Below, in pieces: positions 19,258-30,808 of a DNA stretch of 64,000 nucleotides. Below the pieces are notes generated by a model. That model was not told where the DNA came from. It worked only from the letters and a program-made list of their open reading frames with translations, and ran no database searches. Source of the DNA: Lachnospiraceae bacterium (GTDB lineage Bacteria; Bacillota; Clostridia; Lachnospirales; Lachnospiraceae); contig JAQYAV010000061.1 of the NCBI GenBank assembly GCA_029338675.1, forward strand, positions 45,799 to 109,798, given 5' to 3'. The number at the start of each line of letters is the position of its first letter. Position 1 is the first letter of the stretch. The translations under genes were made by a program, and so were the position numbers.

Positions 19258-19307
19258 AAACTAGATTTCTAGTTTAGGTCTAGTTTATTAAATTAGATTT
19301 CTAGTTT
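19258..19307. repeat. CTAGTTT repeats upstream of tRNA-Leu
   Basis: AAACTAG-ATTT-CTAGTTT forms a dyad at 19258-19275. TTAGATTTCTAGTTT at 19293-19307 repeats 14 of the 15 bases at 19261-19275, and single CTAGTTT copies also occur near 19199 and 19280. Together they sit just upstream of the tRNA promoter. Function unknown. Confidence 0.55.
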
Positions 19308-19310
19308 TTA

Positions 19311-19339
19311 TTGACACTAACAATAGATTATGTTAATAT
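19311..19339 (+). promoter_or_regulatory. Promoter of tRNA-Leu
   Basis: TTGACA, 17 bases, TAATAT. The -10 box ends 12 bases before the first base of the mature tRNA, so transcription would begin almost at the tRNA. Confidence 0.8.
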
Positions 19340-19351
19340 ATCTTTTGTTAG

Positions 19352-19435
19352 GCCGGTGTGTCGGAATTGGCAGACGAGGCAGACTCAAAATCTGTTGGCG
19401 GCAACGTCGTATGGGTTCAAGTCCCATCACCGGCA
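19352..19435 (+). tRNA. tRNA-Leu (anticodon CAA)
   Basis: An 84-base class II tRNA. The acceptor arms are GCCGGTG (19352-19358) and CACCGGC (19428-19434), with discriminator A. The anticodon loop CTCAAAA gives CAA, which reads UUG. The long variable arm (TTGGCGGCAACGTCGT) and T-loop GGGTTCAAGTCCC are standard for Leu. CCA is not encoded. Confidence 0.97.
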
Positions 19436-19440
19436 TCTTA

Positions 19441-19469
19441 AGAGATTGTGTTAGGCAATCTCTTTTTTA
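19441..19469 (+). terminator. Terminator of tRNA-Leu
   Basis: AGAGATTG and CAATCTCT form an 8-base stem around TGTTAGG, followed at once by TTTTTTAT. It begins five bases after the tRNA. Confidence 0.9.
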
Positions 19470-19480
19470 TTTGAATATAA

Positions 19481-19529
19481 AAAAATAAAGTATATCAGCA
19501 AATTAACTATACTGATATACTTTATTTTT
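19481..19529 (-). terminator. Terminator of the hrcA-dnaK-prmA operon
   Basis: An 18-base perfect stem joins 19481-19498 and 19512-19529. The stem covers the prmA stop codon at 19528. On the minus strand a long U-rich tail follows. Because A-rich and T-rich ends flank it on both sides it could also stop plus-strand transcription from the tRNA gene. Confidence 0.8.
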
Positions 19530-20493
19530 ATTTTGCAACGATTGATACCCAATCATTCATATGAACAATGTCAATAATATCAAATCCATTATCTAATAAT
19601 GCTTTCTTTACTTCTTCCTCTTTCATATTAATTATACCCGAAGTAATAAATATTCCATCTTCTTTAAGCAAAGGTCTTACTACACCAGATAAAGGAATGA
19701 TTACATCTGCTAATATATTGGCAACAACTATATCATATTTATTATTTTTATTAATTTCTAAAGCTTTCGCAATATCTCCATTTGATGAATCTAATAGATT
19801 TCCACAAGTAAAAACAAGTTTGTCTTTATTTATTTTGTTTACTTCAGCATTTTCCAAACTAGCTCTTACTGCAACTTCATCAATGTCCATTCCGTGAACA
19901 AAGCCCGCCCCAAGCATAGAACTAATAATAGATAAGATTCCGCTACCAGAACCAACATCAAAAACAGTGTCTCCATTTTTCAGATATTTCTTAAGCTGAC
20001 CAATACAAAGCTTAGTAGTTTCATGAGAACCTGTTCCAAATGCAATTCCTGGATCTATTTCAACAATCATATCTCCATCTTTTACATCATCAAGATCTTC
20101 CCATGTTGGCTTAATAACAATATTATCTTCAAGTCTAAATGGCTTAAAAAATTGTTTCCAATTGTTTATCCAATCTTTATCCTCTGTATTGCTAAGAGTA
20201 ATATTCATAGTACCAACTGGAATAAATTCCTGTAATCTTGTTAATTCTGCAATGATATTGCTTTTAAGAATATCTATGTTAAATGAATCATCAATAAAGC
20301 AAGAAACAATTGCTGTTCCGTCATCTTCCCCTTCAATAAGTGGAATATCTACAAACATAGCATTTTTTTCTTCCTCTGTTAAAGGCACATGATCTTCAAT
20401 CATAATGCCCTCAACACCTTCTTCATCCAAAAATGCGCTTAATATATCAACAGCCTCTGTAGTAGTCTCTACAGACAATTTAGTCCACATCAT
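19528..20493 (-). CDS. prmA: Ribosomal protein L11 methyltransferase
   Basis: Methylates lysines and the N terminus of L11 using S-adenosylmethionine. The 321 residues have a small N-terminal L11-recognition domain, then the Rossmann methyltransferase core: [17 protein letters not shown] (family signature), [18 protein letters not shown] (SAM loop), and VANILADVI (NxL/P-type active-site region). The ATG at 20493 overlaps the dnaJ stop codon (ATGA), so the two are translationally coupled. Placement after dnaJ is the same as in Bacillus, where it is yqeT. Confidence 0.95.
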   Translation of the reverse strand: MMWTKLSVETTTEAVDILSAFLDEEGVEGIMIEDHVPLTEEEKNAMFVDIPLIEGEDDGTAIVSCFIDDSFNIDILKSNIIAELTRLQEFIPVGTMNITLSNTEDKDWINNWKQFFKPFRLEDNIVIKPTWEDLDDVKDGDMIVEIDPGIAFGTGSHETTKLCIGQLKKYLKNGDTVFDVGSGSGILSIISSMLGAGFVHGMDIDEVAVRASLENAEVNKINKDKLVFTCGNLLDSSNGDIAKALEINKNNKYDIVVANILADVIIPLSGVVRPLLKEDGIFITSGIINMKEEEVKKALLDNGFDIIDIVHMNDWVSIVAK

Positions 20494-21656
20494 AATTTTT
20501 TAAATCCTTTTTTCTTCTTATGATCACCGAAGCTAAAACCGCCTGAAGAATCTGTAGACGATCTTGCATTAACACCAGTTGTATTAGCATATTGATTAAG
20601 AATTGTCTTTTGTTCTTCAGTAAGTTTATCAGGAACCTGAACAACAAGAGTTACATAATGATCACCACGCTGATTCTTATTTCTAAGAGTTGGAACACCT
20701 TTTCCTTTAAGCTTAACCTTTGTATCTGTTTGTGTACCTGGTTTAATATCTAAATCGTATGGTCCGTCAATTGTATTAATTGTAACTCTTCCACCTAAAG
20801 CAGCCTGTGTAAAGCTAATTGGCTCTGAAGAATACAAATCATACTCCTGACGTTGAAAAATTGGATGTCTGTCAATCAATACAGTAACAAGCAAATCTCC
20901 TCTTTCACCACCATTTATACCTGGTTCACCTTTTGCTTTAATTCTAATACTCTGTCCATTATCAATACCAGCTGGGATAGCAACCTGAATCTTCTTCTTG
21001 CTCTTTACATATCCAGTTCCTGCGCAGTTGCTACACTTATATCTAATCATCTTTCCTGAACCACCACAGTCGAGACATGCCTGAACTGTTCTAGCCATTC
21101 CAAATAAAGACTGCTGTGTGTAAACAACCTGACCTTTACCAGCACACTTTGGACAAGTTTCTGGTTTGTGACCTGGTTGTGCACCAGTTCCCTTACATAC
21201 TTCACATTCATCCTTAAGTGGTAACTCGAGTTCTTCCTGAGTACCAAAAACAGCTTCTTCAAAAGAAACACGTACTGTAGTTTTAATATTTGCGCCACGT
21301 ACTGGTCCATTTGACTGACGAGATCTTGAGCCGCCACCAAACATATCTCCAAAAATATCTCCGAAGATATCTCCCATATCACTAAAGTCAAATCCTCCAA
21401 ATCCGCCAGGACCGCCTGCTCCACCCTGCTCAAAGGCAGCATGACCAAACTGGTCATACTTTGCCCTATTGTCAGGATCACTTAATACAGAATATGCCTC
21501 CGCAGCCTCCTTAAATTTCGCTTCAGCCTCAGCATCACCTGGGTTAGTATCTGGATGATATTTCTTTGCGACTTGACGATAAGCCTTTTTTATCTCTGCA
21601 TCTGAGGCACCTCGTGAAACACCAAGTACCTCATAATAATCTCTTTTATCTGCCAT
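20490..21656 (-). CDS. dnaJ: Chaperone DnaJ
   Basis: Stimulates DnaK ATPase and delivers unfolded clients. The 388 residues show the J-domain with HPD (KKYHPDTN), a Gly/Phe-rich linker (about 70-115), four zinc repeats ([32 protein letters not shown]) and the C-terminal substrate domains. This is the full type I architecture. It lies 34 bases after dnaK. Confidence 0.98.
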   Translation of the reverse strand: MADKRDYYEVLGVSRGASDAEIKKAYRQVAKKYHPDTNPGDAEAEAKFKEAAEAYSVLSDPDNRAKYDQFGHAAFEQGGAGGPGGFGGFDFSDMGDIFGDIFGDMFGGGSRSRQSNGPVRGANIKTTVRVSFEEAVFGTQEELELPLKDECEVCKGTGAQPGHKPETCPKCAGKGQVVYTQQSLFGMARTVQACLDCGGSGKMIRYKCSNCAGTGYVKSKKKIQVAIPAGIDNGQSIRIKAKGEPGINGGERGDLLVTVLIDRHPIFQRQEYDLYSSEPISFTQAALGGRVTINTIDGPYDLDIKPGTQTDTKVKLKGKGVPTLRNKNQRGDHYVTLVVQVPDKLTEEQKTILNQYANTTGVNARSSTDSSGGFSFGDHKKKKGFKKL

Positions 21657-21690
21657 CCTTACTCACCTATATCACTTTCAAAATGTTCGA

Positions 21691-23544
<1,854 letters not shown>

Positions 23545-23570
23545 TCATTCCTCCATTTATTATTAAAAAA

Positions 23571-24206
23571 TTAATTTGCTACTTTAACCATGCTATGTCT
23601 AAGCACCTGATCCTTATACATATATCCTTTTTGCATTTCCTCAACAACTGTATTCTCACCATAGTTCTCATCTTCTATATGAATAACTGCATTGTGGAAT
23701 TCAGGATCAAATTGTGTACCTTCAGCATTCATTGGCTTTACACCAATTGATTCAAAAGCAGCCATTAACTGCTTATAAATCATATCAACACCTTGCTCAA
23801 AAGCTCTGTTCTTGTCTTCTTCTGGTATACTTGCAAGTGCTCTTTCAAAATTATCTACAACAGGAAGTAATTTTTCTAATGAATCCTTTGCACCAAAGTC
23901 ATACATTTTCTTTGTTTCTTTTTCATTTCTTTGTCTTGCATTCTCGAATTCTGCTAACAATCTCTTATACTTTTCTTCGTTGTCAGCTGCTAATTCTTTT
24001 GTTTTCTCAAGTTCCATTACAAGAGCCTTACTTCCTCTTCTACTTCCCTTTGGAACAGGCTTTGGTCTAGCTTCTTCTTTTACTTCTTGTACATCCTGAG
24101 TCTCATTAACTTTCACATCTGTTCCTTCGTTAATGTCAGTTGCAGTTGTAACAGTTTCTTCAGCTGTGTTATTTGTTTTTTCAGGATTAGTACTAGCCTT
24201 TGCCAT
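23571..24206 (-). CDS. grpE: Nucleotide exchange factor GrpE
   Basis: Releases ADP from DnaK. The 211 residues have an acidic, low-complexity N-terminal tail (about 1-65), a long helix, and the C-terminal beta domain (FEQGVDMIYKQLMAAFESIGV, EFHNAVIHIED, VVEEMQKGYMYKDQVLRHSMVKV). I prefer ATG 24206, nine bases after AGAGG, to ATG 24212, which is only three bases away. It overlaps the end of hrcA by 14 bases. Confidence 0.95.
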   Translation of the reverse strand: MAKASTNPEKTNNTAEETVTTATDINEGTDVKVNETQDVQEVKEEARPKPVPKGSRRGSKALVMELEKTKELAADNEEKYKRLLAEFENARQRNEKETKKMYDFGAKDSLEKLLPVVDNFERALASIPEEDKNRAFEQGVDMIYKQLMAAFESIGVKPMNAEGTQFDPEFHNAVIHIEDENYGENTVVEEMQKGYMYKDQVLRHSMVKVAN

Positions 24207-25239
24207 GATCATTCACCTCTTTACCCTTATTAAAAATTTCATCTAATTCAATCGTTAAATTTTTTAACGTATTGACTACCTTTTTATAATCCATTCTCTT
24301 TGGTCCGATAATACCTATCTTGCCTTTAGCACCTTCTGGCATCTTATATGTTGCTGTAATTAAAGAACAATCCTTTAAATGTTGTTCCTGTGTTTCATCA
24401 CCGATATAAACCTGAATGTCTGAATTCTCGTCATCTGTTGTCTGCTCTAATAAATGAGTAAGACCACTCTTTTCTTCGAAGGCTTCAAGTAATCCACTTG
24501 TTATTGTTATATCACCAAGTTCCGGATACTTAAGAATGTTTGTAGCTCCACTTGTATATATTTCAAGTTCATTAGCATCATGAATTGCTTCTACTATACC
24601 TTTGAATATCTGATCTAAAAATCCTTCATATTCACCAGCTTGCTTCTTCATAGCTTGAATCATCTCAAGATTAATATCCTCCAAGCTTGCTCCTTGTAGA
24701 AATGTATTAAGTAAAATGTTGAATTTCAATACATCTTCATTATCAAGTTCAACATCAACTCTAATCATCTGGTTCTTAATTATATTGCCATCTACAACTA
24801 TAACAGCCAATAAATTATCTTTATCAACCTTTGACAGCTGAATAAATTTAACTGTCTTGCTATATTTTGGAGCAGTAACCATAGTAGCATAATTGGTATT
24901 TGTAGCTAATACTTTTGCAACCTGCTTAAGCAATAGCTCCATCCTATCAACTCTTTCTAACAATGAAGCTTTCTCTTCTGCTATTTCTTCTTTATCTTCC
25001 ATAATTCTATCAACATAGAATCTGTATCCTGCATCAGTAGGAATTCTTCCTGCCGATGTATGAGGTTGAATAATATATCCCATTTCCTCTAAATCAGCCA
25101 TCTCATTCCTAATTGTAGCTGAACTTAAATTTAGATTGGAATATTTAGAAATAGTTCTTGAACCAACTGGCTCACCTGTTTCAAGATAATTAGCAATGAT
25201 TGCTTTAAGAATTATTTTTTTTCGTTCATCTAACTCCAT
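24193..25239 (-). CDS. hrcA: Heat-inducible transcription repressor HrcA
   Basis: Binds CIRCE and represses its own operon until heat draws GroEL away. The 348 residues have an N-terminal winged helix (YLETGEPVGSRTISKYSNLN, SATIRNEMADLEEMGYI, TSAGRIPTDAGYRFYVD) followed by GAF-like and inserted domains, with KGKIGIIGPKRMDYKKV near the C terminus. It is the first gene of the heat-shock operon, directly behind the operator. Confidence 0.97.
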   Translation of the reverse strand: MELDERKKIILKAIIANYLETGEPVGSRTISKYSNLNLSSATIRNEMADLEEMGYIIQPHTSAGRIPTDAGYRFYVDRIMEDKEEIAEEKASLLERVDRMELLLKQVAKVLATNTNYATMVTAPKYSKTVKFIQLSKVDKDNLLAVIVVDGNIIKNQMIRVDVELDNEDVLKFNILLNTFLQGASLEDINLEMIQAMKKQAGEYEGFLDQIFKGIVEAIHDANELEIYTSGATNILKYPELGDITITSGLLEAFEEKSGLTHLLEQTTDDENSDIQVYIGDETQEQHLKDCSLITATYKMPEGAKGKIGIIGPKRMDYKKVVNTLKNLTIELDEIFNKGKEVNDHGKG

Positions 25240-25260
25240 TCAATCATCCTTTCTTGTTTA

Positions 25261-25287
25261 TTAGCACTCATCTTTTTCGAGTGCTAA
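25261..25287 (-). promoter_or_regulatory. CIRCE operator
   Basis: TTAGCACTC-N9-GAGTGCTAA, a perfect match to the CIRCE inverted repeat. It lies between the promoter and the hrcA start, the usual place for HrcA autoregulation. Confidence 0.98.
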
Positions 25288-25298
25288 TCTTTATTGTT

Positions 25299-25327
25299 AA
25301 TTTATCATTGTAACCACCGTTTGTCAA
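25299..25327 (-). promoter_or_regulatory. Sigma-A promoter of the hrcA-dnaK operon
   Basis: On the minus strand TTGACA, 17 bases, TAAATT. The -10 box ends 11 bases before the CIRCE element, so HrcA would block the start of transcription. Confidence 0.85.
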
Positions 25328-25359
25328 GGCATTTTCTTTTAATTTATATAAAAAATTGT

Positions 25360-25438
25360 GAAAAAACAAAAAAGCCTATAATAAAGATAGTTTGAAAATA
25401 TTATATGCAAAAAATACTGCAACTATCTTTATTATAGG
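25360..25438 (-). terminator. Terminator after hemW
   Basis: A perfect 18-base stem joins CCTATAATAAAGATAGTT (25375-25392) and its complement (25421-25438). On the minus strand CTTTTTTGTTTTTT follows. It separates hemW from the heat-shock promoter, so hrcA starts a new transcript although the gene order is conserved. Confidence 0.85.
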
Positions 25439-25444
25439 TTATAT

Positions 25445-26644
25445 TTATTTATCTAATAAGAAATCCGCTAATATTACATTACTAACATCAATGCCTTTAT
25501 CAGTCAGATAAATCCTATCTTCATACATCGCAATAAAACCTTCGTCAATATACTTATTCAATACTGGGCCATACACTTCAAATACATCCTTATTGAAACG
25601 TTCTTCAAAGTCATATCTACTTATACCACATGTCATTCTAAGACCTAAAAACATAAACTCTTCCATCCTTGAATCAATATATATATGAGTTATATTTTCT
25701 CTTAATTTGTTAGTGATATCATTATATAATTTTTCGAGATTATCATTCGCAACAAATAAATCTCCTGTTTCTTCCATCAAAGAAATGTATCCAGCAATAT
25801 CTCTCGTGTTATTAAATCGTTTTCCTTGAAAATAAGATGACGCCCCTAATCCAAACCCAATATATTCTCCACCTGTCCAATATACCATATTATGTTTACA
25901 TTCATATCCAGGTTTAGCATAATTTGAAAACTCATATCTATCATATCCATTTGCAGATAAAAGTTTTTTTGTTATCTCATACATTCTTCTATCAATCATT
26001 TCCGGTGGAAGACTTTCAATAATAGATGGATCATTTGCAAAAGGTGTTCCCTCTTCAATAGAAAGAGAATAAGCTGAAATATGCTCCGGATCAAAATCAA
26101 TTACTCTTGATAAAGTATCTACATAGGTGTGAATAGTTTGTCCTGGCAGTCCTGACATAATATCAATATTAATATTATCAAATCCAACTCGTCTTGCAGC
26201 TTTGTAGCTTGCAACAAACTGGTCAAAATTATGTAATCTACCTAATTTTTTGAGCATATCGTCATCTGCAGACTGAAGCCCAATACTAATTCGATTAATA
26301 CCTGCTTTTTTATATCCAATAAGTTTTTGATGCCTTAACGTTCCCGGATTAGCTTCAATTGTTATCTCTGCATCTTTTTCAACAGTAAACGCTCTTCTAA
26401 TGTAAGCCATAATATTAGTAATCAATGACTCATCTAATAAAGAAGGTGTTCCACCGCCAATAAATATACTTCTAACAGAGTAATCTCCTACAATAGGCTC
26501 ATAGAGCTTTATTTCTTGACATAATGAATCAACATACCTAAGCATTGTTCCATAGCTTTCACCATCAAACGAAAGAAAATCACAATACTTACATTTTACT
26601 GCACAAAACGGAATATGAATATAAAGGCTAACATATCTCTTCAT
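25445..26644 (-). CDS. hemW: Radical SAM heme chaperone HemW
   Basis: Related to oxygen-independent coproporphyrinogen oxidase but thought to carry heme. The 399 residues have the [4Fe-4S] motif CAVKCKYC within YIHIPFCAVKCKYCDFLSF, the GGGTPS SAM motif (IFIGGGTPSLL), and the HemW feature CKHNMVYWTGGEYIGFGLGA; true HemN has different N-terminal and C-terminal regions. It follows lepA by 8 bases, as in Bacillus. Confidence 0.94.
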   Translation of the reverse strand: MKRYVSLYIHIPFCAVKCKYCDFLSFDGESYGTMLRYVDSLCQEIKLYEPIVGDYSVRSIFIGGGTPSLLDESLITNIMAYIRRAFTVEKDAEITIEANPGTLRHQKLIGYKKAGINRISIGLQSADDDMLKKLGRLHNFDQFVASYKAARRVGFDNINIDIMSGLPGQTIHTYVDTLSRVIDFDPEHISAYSLSIEEGTPFANDPSIIESLPPEMIDRRMYEITKKLLSANGYDRYEFSNYAKPGYECKHNMVYWTGGEYIGFGLGASSYFQGKRFNNTRDIAGYISLMEETGDLFVANDNLEKLYNDITNKLRENITHIYIDSRMEEFMFLGLRMTCGISRYDFEERFNKDVFEVYGPVLNKYIDEGFIAMYEDRIYLTDKGIDVSNVILADFLLDK

Positions 26645-26652
26645 TAGTATAT

Positions 26653-28467
26653 CTACTCCTCATCTAATTTAAGAACACTCATAAATGCCTTCTGTGGTAT
26701 CTCAACATTACCTACCTGACGCATTCTCTTCTTTCCTTCTTTTTGCTTCTCTAAAAGTTTACGTTTTCTAGAAATATCTCCACCATAACATTTTGCTAAT
26801 ACGTCTTTTCGCATTGCCTTAACTGTTTCTCGTGCAATAACCTTGCTACCGATTGCAGCTTGTATTGGAACTTCAAAGAGGTGTCTTGGAATCTCCTCTT
26901 TAAGCTTCTCACACATCTTTCTTCCTCGCTCATAAGCCGTATCCTTATGAATAATAAAGGATAATGCATCAACCTCTTCTTTATTAATTAATATATCTAA
27001 TTTAACTAAATCAGACTTAACATACCCTTTCATTTCATAGTCAAAAGAAGCATATCCTCTTGAACGTGATTTAAGAGCATCAAAGAAATCATATATTATC
27101 TCATTGAGCGGTAAGTCATACTTTAATAACGCTCTAGTTGTTTCCATATATTCCATACTCTTATATACGCCTCTTCCTTCCTGGCAAAGCTGCATTATGG
27201 CTCCAACATATTCTGTTGTAACCATTATTTCTGCTGAAACAAAAGGTTCCTCCATATATTCAATTGTTGACGGATCTGGAAGATTTGATGGGTTAGTTAA
27301 CTCAATTACTTCACCGTCAGTTTTGTATACTTTGTAAATAACACCAGGAGCCGTAGTTACTAAATCTAAATTATACTCTCTCTCTAGTCTTTCCTGAATA
27401 ATCTCAAGATGAAGTAATCCTAAAAAGCCACATCTAAATCCAAAACCGAGAGCAATAGAAGTTTCTGGCTCAAAGCTTAATGCTGCGTCATTTGATTGCA
27501 ATTTTTCTAATGCATCTCTTAAATCAGGATATTTCGCGCCATCTGCTGGATAAAGTCCACAATAAACCATAGGATTTACTTTTTTGTAACCTGGTAGAGC
27601 CTCTTCACAAGGATTCTCGGCGTCTGTAACTGTATCACCTACCGTTGTATCACTAACATTTTTTAAGCTGGCAGTAATATAACCAACCATACCTGCAGAT
27701 AATTCTTCACATGGAATAAATTGTCCAGCTCCAAAAATACCTACCTGAACAACTTCAGCCTCAGCCTTTGTTGCCATCATTCTTATTTTTGAGCCTTTTT
27801 TAACAACTCCATCAAATACACGACAGAAAATAATAACACCCTTATATGCATCATAAAGACTATCAAAAATAAGCGCCTTAAACGGAGCATCAACATTACC
27901 ATTAGGTGCAGGTATTTTTGTTACAATTTGCTCTAGTACTTCTTCAATGTTTATTCCATTTTTTGCTGAAATAAGTGGAGCATCATGCGCCTCAATACCA
28001 ATTACATCCTCAATTTCATTAATTACTCGTTCTGGTTCTGCAGAAGGTAAATCAATTTTATTGATTACTGGCATTACATCCAAATTATGATCTACCGCAA
28101 GATATACATTAGCAAGTGTCTGTGCCTCTATACCCTGCGCAGCATCAACAACTAAAATAGCTCCCTCGCATGCTGCTAAGCTTCTGGATACTTCATAATT
28201 AAAATCCACATGTCCTGGAGTATCTATAAGGTTAAATATGTACTCCTGACCATCATTTGCTTTATATATAATTCTTACAGATTGGGCCTTAATAGTAATT
28301 CCACGTTCTCTTTCAAGATCCATATTATCTAGAACCTGATTCTGCATTTCTCTACTAGTTAATAATCCTGTTTTCTCAATAATTCTGTCAGCCAAAGTTG
28401 ACTTTCCATGATCTATATGAGCAATAATACAAAAATTTCTAATTTTACTCTGATCCAAATGGCTCAT
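26653..28467 (-). CDS. lepA: Elongation factor 4 (LepA)
   Basis: Ribosome-associated GTPase that back-translocates stalled ribosomes. The 604 residues show G1 [10 protein letters not shown]3 DTPGHVDF and G4 [10 protein letters not shown], followed by domains II, III and V and the LepA-specific C-terminal domain ([20 protein letters not shown]). Length and sequence match the family exactly. Confidence 0.98.
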   Translation of the reverse strand: MSHLDQSKIRNFCIIAHIDHGKSTLADRIIEKTGLLTSREMQNQVLDNMDLERERGITIKAQSVRIIYKANDGQEYIFNLIDTPGHVDFNYEVSRSLAACEGAILVVDAAQGIEAQTLANVYLAVDHNLDVMPVINKIDLPSAEPERVINEIEDVIGIEAHDAPLISAKNGINIEEVLEQIVTKIPAPNGNVDAPFKALIFDSLYDAYKGVIIFCRVFDGVVKKGSKIRMMATKAEAEVVQVGIFGAGQFIPCEELSAGMVGYITASLKNVSDTTVGDTVTDAENPCEEALPGYKKVNPMVYCGLYPADGAKYPDLRDALEKLQSNDAALSFEPETSIALGFGFRCGFLGLLHLEIIQERLEREYNLDLVTTAPGVIYKVYKTDGEVIELTNPSNLPDPSTIEYMEEPFVSAEIMVTTEYVGAIMQLCQEGRGVYKSMEYMETTRALLKYDLPLNEIIYDFFDALKSRSRGYASFDYEMKGYVKSDLVKLDILINKEEVDALSFIIHKDTAYERGRKMCEKLKEEIPRHLFEVPIQAAIGSKVIARETVKAMRKDVLAKCYGGDISRKRKLLEKQKEGKKRMRQVGNVEIPQKAFMSVLKLDEE

Positions 28468-28551
28468 CTATTTTACCTCTCAATGTATTTTATTGCATAA
28501 AATTACGCATATCTCGTTAAAGTATATCATAATAAAATATATGCTGACAAT

Positions 28552-29838
28552 CTATTTTTCTGTAAGCTCTCTATATATAATTGCACCTAATGGTATCATT
28601 GCATTTTTTGCCTCTTCAACAGTGTTAGTTTGAGCTCCTACCTCAATTAATGCCGCTCTTGGCATTTTATCTAAATTAAAGCAGTAACCTCTTATATATA
28701 TTCTTCGCATAAGGTCTCCGTACATCTCTTTGCCTTTCAAGTGCATTTGTAAGCTAAAGCTCAAATTATCTATTTTATTCGGATTGTAAAGATAATCAAT
28801 ATCTCCATTTGAATTTGTCCTGCTAACACCATTTAGAAACATTATCTGTGCAGTTTTTCGTCCATCAATTACCCTAGTTAAATAAACATCATCCCTAACA
28901 CCATCTCTATGAATATCTAAAACAACTTCAATTGATGGATTCTCCAATAATATTTCATCTATTCCTTCTGAGGCAAAATCATATGCTAAGCTTCTATCAA
29001 GTTTACCATCTACCATATCATACACCGTTCTATCGTGATATGTTTTTATTCCATAATCTTCTTCGAGAATTCTAGTTAATTCATCTCCCACACCTATTAC
29101 TGTATCTTCAGAAACACCAGGCCTGCTATCTGAAAATGTCTCACTTCCATGGGTATGATATATTAATACTTTATATTCATCTTTACTTATATCAACAGTT
29201 AAATCCTTATTAAGCAATACATTTGTATCTAGTTCTTCTTTAGTAACACTTGTTGTACTATCAATCGAATAACAATTTGCTACCAAAAAATCATAATCAG
29301 CCAATTCCTCTCTTGTATAATTTATTCCATTATTGTTAAAAGCAAATGTATTTATGGAATCGTTACCCGTATTATCTTTATAGTCTATATTCGTATTATC
29401 ATTACTATTATTATCATTTGTTATACTATCTTCATAAGTATCTGTTTTTAAATTTTCCTCATTATTATAGACTGAGTTATCATCAGGAAAACTAATTGAA
29501 TTATTTGTTTCATTATAATTTGTTTTACTTGAATCATCTTTTGTATCTTCACATTCGAGAATTAATTCATCAGCATCACTAATAGTACCTATTTTTGATT
29601 TTATACTTATTTTATTATTAATTAATCCTATCTCATCTTTTTTTGTATTTATACTAGGAAATATTTCGTCCTCAAAGTTTTTTTGAAAAGACATACTATC
29701 ACATATTGGACAAATTATTTTTTTTAATTTATTTACTACATATATGGGGTATTCATAAAACATTAACGTTACATTCATACATTCCACACATATCAATAAT
29801 ACTAATACTATGATGTTATTTTTCTGATTTTTTTTCAT
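28552..29838 (-). CDS. spoIIP: Stage II sporulation protein P
   Basis: Peptidoglycan amidase/endopeptidase of the SpoIID-M-P engulfment complex. The 428 residues have an N-terminal membrane helix near 10-28, a long Asp/Asn/Ser-rich linker to about residue 170, then the SpoIIP domain with VLIYHTHGSETFSDSRP (metal His), VVLDIHRDGVRDD and AALIEVGAQTNTVEEA (active-site Glu). The linker is far richer in Asn/Asp than usual but not frameshifted. It lies between gpr and lepA, the conserved order. Confidence 0.93.
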   Translation of the reverse strand: MKKNQKNNIIVLVLLICVECMNVTLMFYEYPIYVVNKLKKIICPICDSMSFQKNFEDEIFPSINTKKDEIGLINNKISIKSKIGTISDADELILECEDTKDDSSKTNYNETNNSISFPDDNSVYNNEENLKTDTYEDSITNDNNSNDNTNIDYKDNTGNDSINTFAFNNNGINYTREELADYDFLVANCYSIDSTTSVTKEELDTNVLLNKDLTVDISKDEYKVLIYHTHGSETFSDSRPGVSEDTVIGVGDELTRILEEDYGIKTYHDRTVYDMVDGKLDRSLAYDFASEGIDEILLENPSIEVVLDIHRDGVRDDVYLTRVIDGRKTAQIMFLNGVSRTNSNGDIDYLYNPNKIDNLSFSLQMHLKGKEMYGDLMRRIYIRGYCFNLDKMPRAALIEVGAQTNTVEEAKNAMIPLGAIIYRELTEK

Positions 29839-29877
29839 AGTAAATTATATGATGTATTACTTTATTATATACAAACA

Positions 29878-30738
29878 TTATAGTAATTTATTTATAGCTT
29901 CAGATATGGTATAACTTATTCTTTTTATTGCCAAATCTATATTTTGAGGTGTAACAAATACTTTACATAGATTATCTAAATCATCAAAGTCAAAGTATAA
30001 TCCGTTATCATCAAGTTTATTTTTATCAATAAACAAATCTATATATCTACCAATTATTGATATTTCTGATATTACAGTTGGAACACCAATAGCTATAACC
30101 TTTACACCTATAGTATTTTCATCTATCCTTACTCTGTTGTTTCCAACACCTGAACCTGGACATATTCCCGTATCTGATATTTGAATTGTAGTATTTATTC
30201 TACCTGGTTCCATTGCAGCAAGGGCATCTATCACTATTACCAAATTAGGATTAATCTCATCACATATTGCTTTAATATAACTTTGACTTTCAATTCCAGT
30301 TTGCTCTAAAATACCTGGAGCTATGGCAGATATTGCTTTTGTTTTACAAATATCATCATGTATATGTCTTGTGACGTACAAATTATCAATAACAAGAGGA
30401 CCTAGAGCATCAGGAGTTACATTTCTGTTTCCTAAACCAACAACAAGAATATTATTTGCATTTCCAACTAACTCCTTCAAATTTCTCCATAATCCATGTA
30501 CAAAATTTTCATTAATTGATATATCATCCTTTGACAAGCTTTTATTTTCTAGCGTGATATATTTGCCAATAGGTTTTCCTATTATTTTAGATGTTTCGTC
30601 ATCTAGTATATTTATTGTTGTTTCTTTAATATTACCTTCAACAATACATTCTTTTACTACTATTCCATCACATTTATTTTTATCAATATGTTTATCTTTT
30701 AGTTCCAAAGCTAAATCTGTTCTAATTCTATCAAACAT
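29878..30738 (-). CDS. gpr: Germination protease GPR
   Basis: Cleaves small acid-soluble spore proteins at germination; made as a zymogen in the forespore. The 286 residues begin MFDRIRTDLALELKDKH, the propeptide region (its RTDLA includes the processing site area). The core holds ILVVGLGNRNVTPDALGPL, and VIVIDALAA with GSGVGNNRVRI. It is shorter than the Bacillus enzyme but all core motifs are there. Its ribosome site lies inside a stem-loop (next entries). Confidence 0.94.
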   Translation of the reverse strand: MFDRIRTDLALELKDKHIDKNKCDGIVVKECIVEGNIKETTINILDDETSKIIGKPIGKYITLENKSLSKDDISINENFVHGLWRNLKELVGNANNILVVGLGNRNVTPDALGPLVIDNLYVTRHIHDDICKTKAISAIAPGILEQTGIESQSYIKAICDEINPNLVIVIDALAAMEPGRINTTIQISDTGICPGSGVGNNRVRIDENTIGVKVIAIGVPTVISEISIIGRYIDLFIDKNKLDDNGLYFDFDDLDNLCKVFVTPQNIDLAIKRISYTISEAINKLL

Positions 30739-30742
30739 AAAA

Positions 30743-30777
30743 AATACTACTCCTTAATTTACTTAAGAAGTAGTATT
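30743..30777 (-). promoter_or_regulatory. Stem-loop that buries the gpr ribosome site
   Basis: AATACTACT (30743-30751) pairs with AGTAGTATT (30769-30777), and inside one mismatch CTTAA pairs with TTAAG. On the minus strand the 3' arm carries GGAG (30750-30753), the ribosome site 11 bases before the gpr ATG, and is followed by TTTTTT. The structure therefore looks both like a terminator for the amidase gene upstream and like a cover on gpr translation. Confidence 0.65.
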
Positions 30778-30780
30778 CTC

Positions 30781-30787
30781 TAATATG
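30781..30787 (-). promoter_or_regulatory. Possible forespore-type -10 element for gpr
   Basis: CATATTA on the minus strand fits the CATnnTA -10 core of sigma-F/sigma-G promoters. The -35 region (TAATATT) is a poor match. The site is tentative and rests on the expected forespore expression of gpr. Confidence 0.3.
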
Positions 30788-30808
30788 TTTATTTAATGTA
30801 ACGAAATA

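Noticed and set aside
19258..19307. Attachment site of an integrated element at tRNA-Leu
   Set aside because: The repeats lie upstream of the tRNA, not at its 3' end, and no integrase or foreign block is adjacent.
21047..21481. 144-codon minus-strand frame inside dnaJ
   Set aside because: It is an alternative frame of the same strand overlapping a full-length DnaJ with all motifs.
25445..26644. Oxygen-independent coproporphyrinogen oxidase HemN
   Set aside because: The motif set (CAVKCKYC and HNMVYWTGGEYIG) and the lepA neighbour identify HemW.
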